Below, one piece after another: positions 54,313 to 61,034 of a stretch of DNA of 64,000 nt. This stretch comes from Nitrospirillum amazonense (GTDB taxonomy: Bacteria; Pseudomonadota; Alphaproteobacteria; Azospirillales; Azospirillaceae). Both the position numbers and the translations under genes were made by a program. Positions within the stretch are counted from its first letter, which is position 1; every line of letters begins with the position of its first letter. The notes under the pieces were generated by a model that was given only the letters and a program-made list of their open reading frames with translations, was not told where the DNA came from and searched no databases. Location: contig NZ_VITV01000005.1 of assembly GCF_007828035.1 (NCBI RefSeq), positions 310,001-374,000 on the forward strand, read 5' to 3'.

Positions 54313-54822
54313 ATGTCCCGTTTGCGGTTCCCCTTGGGCCTGGCCGCTTGCGTCCTGGCGGCACCCTTGCTGATCGGGGCCGGCCCACTGCCCAGCCCCG
54401 GCAACCCCACCGCCGCCAACCCTGCTCAGGCCATCCTGGACACCGACCGCGCCTTCGCCGCCAAGGCGCGGGAGATGGGCGTGGGGGCCGCCTTCCAGGC
54501 CTTTGCCGCAGATGAGGTCACCCTGCTGAACCGTCCGCAGGCCAAGGTGGACCGGGCGGCGCTGGCCACCCTGTTCCCGGCGGGGCTGGAGCTGGAATGG
54601 GCTCCGGAGGATGCCTCGGTCTCGGCCGACGGCACGCTGGGCTACAGCTGGGGCAAGGCCCGCTCCCGCCTCAAAAAACCCGACGGCACGGTGGTGGAGC
54701 GTCCGCCTGTCCGTTACGTCACCATCTGGCGCCGCGCCACCAAGGACGCCCCCTGGCGCTTCATTTTCGACGGTGGCACCGTGGACCCGGAATGGGAAGC
54801 CGCGCAGCCCAAGGGGCAGTAG
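54313..54822 (+). CDS. Exported NTF2-like/SnoaL (DUF4440-type) protein
   Basis: A 169-residue protein with a signal peptide (PLGLAACVLAAPLLIGAG) and a compact alpha+beta fold of NTF2 type: AILDTDRAFAAKAREMGVGAAFQAFAADE, VSADGTLGYSWGKARSR and VRYVTIWRRATKDAPWRFIFDGG. Family roles vary (ketosteroid isomerase-like enzymes, ligand binding). Function not assigned. A terminator separates it from the convergent RND gene. Confidence 0.8.
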   Translation: MSRLRFPLGLAACVLAAPLLIGAGPLPSPGNPTAANPAQAILDTDRAFAAKAREMGVGAAFQAFAADEVTLLNRPQAKVDRAALATLFPAGLELEWAPEDASVSADGTLGYSWGKARSRLKKPDGTVVERPPVRYVTIWRRATKDAPWRFIFDGGTVDPEWEAAQPKGQ

Positions 54823-54840
54823 TAGTCCGCCCTCAAAGAA

Positions 54841-54872
54841 AAACCCCCGCCGGACGGACCGGACGGGGGCTT
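54841..54872. terminator. Bidirectional terminator-like hairpin
   Basis: CCCCCG... pairs with ...CGGGGG around an internal CCGG/CCGG pair, with AAAAA on the left and CTTGTTT on the right. It lies between convergent genes. Confidence 0.7.
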
Positions 54873-54893
54873 GTTTCGCCTGAGGCAAACGAT

Positions 54894-57272
54894 CTAGTGC
54901 GCCGCGAAGGTCCGCTTCTGCGCCCGCTTGACCTCGCTCTCGAACAGGCGGGGGAACAGGCGGTAGAGCGTGGCGGCGATGGCGGGCAGCAGGATGATGG
55001 CGCCCAACATGTTGGCGATGAAGACGAAGGTCAGCAGCTCGCCCATGTTGGCCTGGAACTTCAGGGCGGAGAAGGACCAGGTGGCCACGCCCACCGCCAG
55101 GGTCAGCGCGGTGAACAGGATGGAGCTGCCGGTTTCCTGCAGGGTCTTGTAGTAGGCTTCGGCGAAGCCCAGGCCGTGCTTCAGGTAGGACTGCAGGCGG
55201 TTGAAGATGTAGAGGCCGTAGTCCACGCCGATGCCTACGCCCAGGGCGGTGACCGGTAGGGTGCTGGTCTTCAGGCCGATCTTCAGCTCGGCCATCAGGG
55301 CGTCGCACAGCACCGAGACCACGACCAGGGGCAGGACGGTGGCGATGGTGCCGACGACGGAACGGAAGGTAAGGGCGCAAAACACCAGCACGGTGCCGTA
55401 GACCCACAGCAGCATGGGTGTCTCGGCCGCCGTCACGGCCTGATTGGTGGCGGCCATGACACCAACATTGCCGGTCGCCAGGCGGAAGTGGATGGGCCCC
55501 TTATCCTTGGCGTCGGTGCCATGGGCCTTGTTGTAGGTCTCCACCGCTTTGACCACGCGGTCGATGGTCTCTGCCCTATGGTCCTTGGTGAAGATCATGA
55601 TGGGCATGACGGAGCAGTCGGCGTTCAACAGGCCAGTGGAAGTCTCGACGGGTGAGACGGCGCGCACCAGCACCTGGCTGTTACGGGGCAGGACGCGCCA
55701 GTTCAGGTTGCCTTCGTTCCAGCCCATGTTGACGGTTTTCATCACCTGGGGCAGCGACAGCGTGGACTGCACGCCGTCCACATTGCGGATCTGCCAGGCG
55801 AAGTCGTCCACCTGGGACGCGACAGTGTAATCGATGCAGCCGTTGGCCGGCGCCTCGGCGATGACCTGGATGATGTCCACGCCGATGGCGAAATGGGCGG
55901 CGATGAAATCCGCATCCCTGTTGTAGGGGCTGTCCGGCCACAGTTCCGGCACGCCGGCCTCGGCGTCGCCGATGACACGGCGGCCCGATTCATGGTGCGC
56001 CCAGGCGAAGACGGCGAGGCCGATCATCAGGGCCGGAATGGCGCCCTTGGGCCGCGCGAAAACGGTGAAGACCTTCCACACCGCATCGAAGCGGTCCACC
56101 TGGCCGGAAACGCGGCGGCGGTAGCTATCGCCCAGCGGCAGGAAGGACAGGGCCACCGGCAGGATCATCAGGTGGGTGACGACGATGATGACCATGCCGA
56201 CCGAGGCCGACAGCGCCAGTTCCTGGATCATCTGGATCTTGACGATGCGGATGGTCAGGAAGGCGATGGCGTCGGCCACCAGGGCGCTGGCGCCCGGCAC
56301 CAGCAGGCGCTGGAAGCTGATGCGGGCGGCGGAGAAGGCGTCGGCCCCCTTGCCGATCTCCTGCGTGATGGTGCCCACGTTCTGCACGCCATGGCTGATG
56401 GCGATGGCGAACACCAGGAAGGGCACCAGAATGGACATGGGGTCCATGGCCAGGCCCATCAGCACCAGCAGCCCCAGCTGCCAGATGACGGTGACGACCG
56501 ACAGGGCCAGCAGCACGGCGGTCATGCGGAACGACCGGCCGTAGACATAGACCAGGATGGCGGTGATGACGAAGGCGACGCCGAAGAAGCCGATGACGCC
56601 CACCGTGCCGTCGGCCACGTCGCCCATGGCCTTGGCGAAGCCGATGATGTGGATGTCCACCGCGTCATCGGCGTACTTGCCCCGGATGGCCTCCAGCTTC
56701 TTGGCCACGTCCATGTAGTTCAGCTTGGCGCCGGTGCTGGGGTCGCGGTCCAGCAGCTGGATGCTGACCAAGGCTGCGGTGAAGTCCTCCGCCACCAGGC
56801 GGCCCACCTGACCGGACTTCAGCACGTTGCCGCGCACCACGTTCAGCCAGTCCGGCGTGGCCTTGAACTCCGCCGGGATGACGTTGCCGCCGCTGAACCC
56901 GTCCTCAACGATCTCGATGAAGCGGACGTTGGGGGTGAACAGGGAGGTGACGCTGGCCCGGTCCACGCCCGGGATGAAGAACACCTCGTCCGTCACCTGC
57001 TTCAGTTTGGTAAAGAATTCCGGCGTGTAGATGTCGCCCTTCTTGACGCTCAGCGCCACCATGACCCGGTTGGCCCCGCCGAATTCCTTCTGATACTTCA
57101 GGAAGGTTTTCATATAGGGGTGTTCCTGCGGCAGCTGCTTCTCATAGGCCGTGTCCACCGCCAGGTGGCTGGCCTGCCAGGCGAAGAAGGCCGTGGCCAG
57201 CGCGAACAGCACCAGCACCACCTGCCGGTGGCGGAAGATCAGGGCGTCGAGGAAGCGGGGCAGGGACGTCAT
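54894..57272 (-). CDS. RND/MMPL-type exporter
   Basis: A 792-residue RND superfamily transporter of the hydrophobic-substrate (MMPL/HpnN-like) kind. First helix LVLFALATAFFAW, a periplasmic loop, then blocks of five to six helices (VGVIGFFGVAFVITAILVYV, VIWQLGLLVLMGLAMDPMS, ILVPFLVFAIAISHGVQNVG), a second loop and a second helical block (VFCALTFRSVVGTIATVLPLVVVSV, TALGVGIGVDYGLYIFNRL). The GIGVDYGLY motif is family-specific. Probably moves lipid-like molecules out of the membrane. Last gene of the DUF1302-Ycf48-RND run, 72 bp after the Ycf48-like stop. Confidence 0.88.
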   Translation of the reverse strand: MTSLPRFLDALIFRHRQVVLVLFALATAFFAWQASHLAVDTAYEKQLPQEHPYMKTFLKYQKEFGGANRVMVALSVKKGDIYTPEFFTKLKQVTDEVFFIPGVDRASVTSLFTPNVRFIEIVEDGFSGGNVIPAEFKATPDWLNVVRGNVLKSGQVGRLVAEDFTAALVSIQLLDRDPSTGAKLNYMDVAKKLEAIRGKYADDAVDIHIIGFAKAMGDVADGTVGVIGFFGVAFVITAILVYVYGRSFRMTAVLLALSVVTVIWQLGLLVLMGLAMDPMSILVPFLVFAIAISHGVQNVGTITQEIGKGADAFSAARISFQRLLVPGASALVADAIAFLTIRIVKIQMIQELALSASVGMVIIVVTHLMILPVALSFLPLGDSYRRRVSGQVDRFDAVWKVFTVFARPKGAIPALMIGLAVFAWAHHESGRRVIGDAEAGVPELWPDSPYNRDADFIAAHFAIGVDIIQVIAEAPANGCIDYTVASQVDDFAWQIRNVDGVQSTLSLPQVMKTVNMGWNEGNLNWRVLPRNSQVLVRAVSPVETSTGLLNADCSVMPIMIFTKDHRAETIDRVVKAVETYNKAHGTDAKDKGPIHFRLATGNVGVMAATNQAVTAAETPMLLWVYGTVLVFCALTFRSVVGTIATVLPLVVVSVLCDALMAELKIGLKTSTLPVTALGVGIGVDYGLYIFNRLQSYLKHGLGFAEAYYKTLQETGSSILFTALTLAVGVATWSFSALKFQANMGELLTFVFIANMLGAIILLPAIAATLYRLFPRLFESEVKRAQKRTFAAH

Positions 57273-57344
57273 CGGGCACTCTGGGGAAACGGGGGAACCG
57301 GGAATAGGCGGTCTAGGGCGCGCCGTTCGGGGCAGCGCTGGCGG

Positions 57345-58433
57345 TCAGGGCAGCGCGCCCATCAGCTTGGGGCCCTCATCGCCCAACAGGATCAAGGTGC
57401 CGTCGGCGCCGCGGACCGCATCGGCCAGGGCCAGACGGTCGGGGCGGTAGGTCAGCTTGAAGCTGGCGCCGCCATCACTGCTGCTCAGCACCGTGCCCAA
57501 CGCGCCCACCAGGACGACATGGCCATCGGGGGTGGCGACGCCGCCCATCAGGCCGGCCTTGGTGCCGGTGTCGATGGTCTGCCAGGTCTGGCCCCCGTCG
57601 GTGGAGCGGAAGGCGTGGCCCTGCAGGCCGAAGACCACCACGGTCCTGTCGTCCACCGCCACGCCGCTGAACAGCGAGCCCTCATAGGGCAGGGGACGCT
57701 TGGTCCAGGTGTGGCCCTTGTCCGGGCTGGTGTAGACGCCGCCGGCCTCCCCTACCACCATGCGGGTGTCGCCGCCGGTGGTGAAGATGGCGTTCAGGTG
57801 CAGGTCGTCATCGGTGATGCGGCGCTTGGTCCAGGTCTTGCCGCCGTCGGCGGTTTCCAGGAACAGGCCGTAGGCGCCCACCGCGATACCGTGGTCGGCA
57901 TCATCGAACAGCACATCCATCAGGGGCTGTTCCCACTCGGGCGCGAAGTTCTGCAGGGTCCAGCTTTCACCGCCATCGGCGGTGTGCAGGATGGTGGCGT
58001 CATGGCCCACGGCCCAGCCCTGCTTGGCGTCGATGAAGCGCACGCCGGTCAGGGTGGCGTTGGCCGGGGCGGGCACTTGGCGCCAGCTGTGGCCATTGTC
58101 GTCGGACAGCAGGATATGCCCGCGTTCCCCCACCGCCACCAGCCGCGTGCCCGCCAGCGTGCCGGCCAGGATCAGGGAGCGCGGGGCGAGGGGGGCCAGC
58201 AGCGCCGGGATGGGCGCATTGGCGGCCGGGGTCTTCCCGGCGATGGGTGCTGTGACCTTGACGTCGGATGATGGCGGGACGTCGGATGATGGCGGGACGT
58301 CGGATGATGAGGGGCTGTCGCCGGCCGCCATCTCCCTCGCTCTTAGGTTGTCCCCGGGGGCGAGGCTGGAGGCCAGGACCAGGGACAGGGCGCCGGCGGC
58401 AAGCCGGGCGGCGAGGGGGCGGCATTTCATCAT
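57345..58433 (-). CDS. Ycf48-like BNR beta-propeller protein
   Basis: A 362-residue exported propeller. Signal peptide (LAARLAAGALSLVLASSLA), then a low-complexity linker with three copies of the SSDVPP-type repeat, then about six BNR blades of the type SDDNGHSWRQV, TADGGESWTLQN, TADGGKTWTKR, SPDKGHTWTKR, STDGGQTWQTI and SSDGGASFKL. Ycf48 proteins assist photosystem II assembly in cyanobacteria; in proteobacteria they accompany RND exporters and DUF1302 proteins, so an assembly or substrate-passing role is inferred. ATG 58433. Confidence 0.85.
   Translation of the reverse strand: MMKCRPLAARLAAGALSLVLASSLAPGDNLRAREMAAGDSPSSSDVPPSSDVPPSSDVKVTAPIAGKTPAANAPIPALLAPLAPRSLILAGTLAGTRLVAVGERGHILLSDDNGHSWRQVPAPANATLTGVRFIDAKQGWAVGHDATILHTADGGESWTLQNFAPEWEQPLMDVLFDDADHGIAVGAYGLFLETADGGKTWTKRRITDDDLHLNAIFTTGGDTRMVVGEAGGVYTSPDKGHTWTKRPLPYEGSLFSGVAVDDRTVVVFGLQGHAFRSTDGGQTWQTIDTGTKAGLMGGVATPDGHVVLVGALGTVLSSSDGGASFKLTYRPDRLALADAVRGADGTLILLGDEGPKLMGALP
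58260..58313. repeat. Three 18-bp tandem copies inside the Ycf48-like gene
   Basis: GACGTCGGATGATGGCGG at 58260-58277, 58278-58295 and 58296-58313 (last copy differs at the end), encoding a Ser-Ser-Asp-Val-Pro-Pro-type repeat in the linker after the signal peptide. Number of copies may vary between strains. Confidence 0.9.
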
Positions 58434-58496
58434 TCAAGTCGCGGACCGCCTCTCGGTGGCCGGCGCCCATAAAACCGGGAAAGGGATGCTGACCCT

Positions 58497-58534
58497 GTCA
58501 CGGGCCGCCGGTGGAAATCCAGCGGTCCCGTGAC
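58497..58534 (-). promoter_or_regulatory. Intercistronic stem-loop between DUF1302 and Ycf48 genes
   Basis: GTCACGGG-CCGC (58497-58508) pairs with GCGG-T-CCCGTGAC (58522-58534), 12 bp with one bulge and a 13-nt loop. It sits 12 bp after the DUF1302 stop and lacks a U-run, so it is more likely an attenuator or mRNA-protecting hairpin than a full terminator. Confidence 0.65.
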
Positions 58535-58546
58535 GGGGCGGCAGGA

Positions 58547-60796
58547 TTAGAAGGAGTACTTCAGGCTGAAGCTGATGAAGTCACGATCGTTGATGAGGTT
58601 GAAGTCACCACCGCCGAAGAAGTTGGTGTAGTTCACGTCGGCCGACCATTTGTCCAGGAAGGTGGCGGTCAGGCCCACCGACACGGCCTTGCGGCCGTCG
58701 ATGAAGGTACCCACCGGCAGCGGCGTGGTGCCGTGCACGTCATGTTCCCAGACGACGCGGGGCATCAGGTTGATGCCACCGATGGCATTCAGGTAGTCGA
58801 AGCGGGCGACCAGGCGATAGCCCCACGAGAACTCAGTGCCGAAGCCGTTGGTGGCCACGCTTTCCATGCCGCCCAGGCCCAGGAAGTTGGCGTTGCCGCC
58901 GACGTTGGTGCCTGTGCCGCTGAAGTGCACGCCATCCGGCATGTTGTGCACGATGTCGGCACCCACCTCGCCCACCAGGATGACCTGATTGGCGCCCATC
59001 ATGGGCGGCAGGTCCTTGGTGAAGGTCATCTGGACCTGGCTGATGTCGTAGCGGCCATAGCCCTGGATGGTGGTGCCGAACAGGCGCGACGCGCTCTGCT
59101 CGATCTGGGCCGTGGTGGTGCCCTGGATGCCACCCAGGCGCTGGATCAGCGCATTGGTGTTGAAGATATGGGCGGCCGCCGTGGCGGCCTGCTGCGCGCC
59201 GGCGGTGGCGCCAGCGGTGGCACCGGCCTTGGCGCCGGCGGCGGCACCCTGGGCCTGGCCCGCGGCCTGGGCCGCGGCCAGCGAGGCCGGGCCGCCGCGG
59301 GCGGCGATGGCGGCCTGGACGGTGGCCTGGACCGGAGCCGGCAGTGCTGTGAAGTTGGTGCCGACCAGCGCCGGGGCGGCGACCGACAGCACCTGGTTCA
59401 CGGCCGTCTGGTAGGCGGCGGTGGCGGCGGCCAGGCCCTGCGCGGCACCGGCGGCGGCACCCTGCTGGGCACCCAGGGCCGCGCCCTGCTGGCTGCCAGT
59501 CTGGATGAAGCCGAAGACCGAGGGGGCGGCCAGCATGGCCTGCAGGACATCCACGGCGTCATACTGCAGGGGCTGGCCCTGACGGTACGAGTACTCACCC
59601 TGGATGGCGACGCCTTCAACACTGGTGCTGAAGCTGACGCCGTACATCTTGATGTCGTTGACGTAGTCGGCGAAGTAGCCGCTGTGGTTGCTGAACGTTT
59701 CCGGATTGGACGCGAAGTCGCCGAAGCTGCCCACCTTGACCGACAGGTCCGGCACCCGGTTGTTGTACTTCAGGAAGAAGATGCCGAAGTCGGTATCATC
59801 CAGTTCCGGCACGGAATAATGGACGCCGAAGCCGAACTGGCCGTCGTCGCGGGCGTTGTGATCGTTCAGGCGCGGCACGTTGGTGCCGAAGGGCGCGATG
59901 GGCGTGACCTGGCCCAGGATGGGGTTCTTGACCGTGCCGTTGGTCTCGATGGCGCCCTGGCTGGCGATGTCGTGGGCCAGCGGGTTGCCGAAGGGCAGAG
60001 ACAGATAGCGGGCGCCCGGCGACAGCGCGTCGTCGCTGCTGAAGTAGGTGCCGGCCGGATCCAGCAGCGTCTTCTCCCACTTGAACTGGTAGAAGGCTTC
60101 CACGCTGAGGTTGTTGGTCAGGCCCAGGTTGGCGCTGATCATCGGCACCGGCAGGAAGACTTCCTTCAGTTCCGTGCCCGGCTGGTGCAGGGCGGAGACG
60201 TCCACCGGGTTGATGGCGTTGATGCCGTTGGGGATGAAGGTGCTTTCGCCCCAGCTCAGCACCTGGTTGCCGACGCGCATGCTCAGTGACGTGCCGCCAC
60301 CCAGGTCGAAGTTGCCGTAGGCATAGGCGTCCAGCAACCGGGCGTAGGCTGCCGACTGGTCGCGGGCGGTGGAACTCAGCGTGAAGGCGCCGGTGCGGGC
60401 GGCCGAGGTGCTGTTGGCGTCGTTGTTGATCGGGTCGTAGAAGAAGGTCGCGCGGCCGAAGAAGCCGATGTTATCGTAGTCCAGCTTCAGTTCGTTGGTC
60501 ATGCGGCCGGTCGTCGACACCAGGCCGGTGCCATAGTTCAGGTCGCCGTTGTCCTGGTTGATGGAGGAGGCGTTGCCGCCGTTGGCCTTGCCCACCAGGT
60601 TCTTGTCACGCTCCTGAACGCGGATCAGGCCGCCGAAGGTCAAGGTGGTGTTGAAGCTGCCTTGAAGATCGCCGCTGTTGAAGTCCAGGGCGCGCGCCGG
60701 CGATGAGGTGAACAGCGATGTGCCCAGCGCCGCGACGCTCACACCCGCCAGAATACGAGATTTCAGGCACGACTTCCCAAAGACGTTCGCCACCAT
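58547..60796 (-). CDS. DUF1302 outer-membrane protein with Ala/Gly-rich insert
   Basis: A 749-residue DUF1302 protein, first gene of the Ycf48-RND run. ATG 60796 follows GGAGGAAAG. Signal peptide (RILAGVSVAALGTSLFTSSPARA), then DUF1302 beta-barrel-like sequence (LDFNSGDLQGSFNTTLTFG, GMRVGNQVLSWGES-like SMRVGNQVLSWGESTFIPNG, ISFSLKYSF at the end with a terminal aromatic Phe). Residues about 430-548 are an unusual Ala/Gly/Gln stretch (AQQGAAAGAAQG, AKAGATAGATAGAQQ) not typical of the family. Probably an outer-membrane channel for the exporter. The usual DUF1329 partner is absent. Confidence 0.85.
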   Translation of the reverse strand: MVANVFGKSCLKSRILAGVSVAALGTSLFTSSPARALDFNSGDLQGSFNTTLTFGGLIRVQERDKNLVGKANGGNASSINQDNGDLNYGTGLVSTTGRMTNELKLDYDNIGFFGRATFFYDPINNDANSTSAARTGAFTLSSTARDQSAAYARLLDAYAYGNFDLGGGTSLSMRVGNQVLSWGESTFIPNGINAINPVDVSALHQPGTELKEVFLPVPMISANLGLTNNLSVEAFYQFKWEKTLLDPAGTYFSSDDALSPGARYLSLPFGNPLAHDIASQGAIETNGTVKNPILGQVTPIAPFGTNVPRLNDHNARDDGQFGFGVHYSVPELDDTDFGIFFLKYNNRVPDLSVKVGSFGDFASNPETFSNHSGYFADYVNDIKMYGVSFSTSVEGVAIQGEYSYRQGQPLQYDAVDVLQAMLAAPSVFGFIQTGSQQGAALGAQQGAAAGAAQGLAAATAAYQTAVNQVLSVAAPALVGTNFTALPAPVQATVQAAIAARGGPASLAAAQAAGQAQGAAAGAKAGATAGATAGAQQAATAAAHIFNTNALIQRLGGIQGTTTAQIEQSASRLFGTTIQGYGRYDISQVQMTFTKDLPPMMGANQVILVGEVGADIVHNMPDGVHFSGTGTNVGGNANFLGLGGMESVATNGFGTEFSWGYRLVARFDYLNAIGGINLMPRVVWEHDVHGTTPLPVGTFIDGRKAVSVGLTATFLDKWSADVNYTNFFGGGDFNLINDRDFISFSLKYSF

Positions 60797-61034
60797 GCGT
60801 CTTTCCTCCCTGTACGTTTTTTTTAAGACACGACCGTCCCTGGCATTCTTGCCTGGGACTCGCGTCCAGCCTCTGTCGCCAAGCCTCGGTTTTCCGGGCG
60901 TTGCCGTCAAGCATTGATGAACAGGATCAAGGGATTCCGCGCCGAATAGGGCAAATCTGCAACGCCGTTCAACTCGGATTCGGGGGCGTTTCGAGGGGGT
61001 GTTTGCCGGGTTGCCAGTAGGCGTCAAGCCGGGT

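Noticed and set aside
55893-58271. A 792-codon plus-strand open frame antisense to the RND and Ycf48-like genes
   Set aside because: Composition is Gly/Asp/His/Gln-rich with no domain, as expected for the shadow of GC-rich codons; the minus-strand genes have clear motifs.
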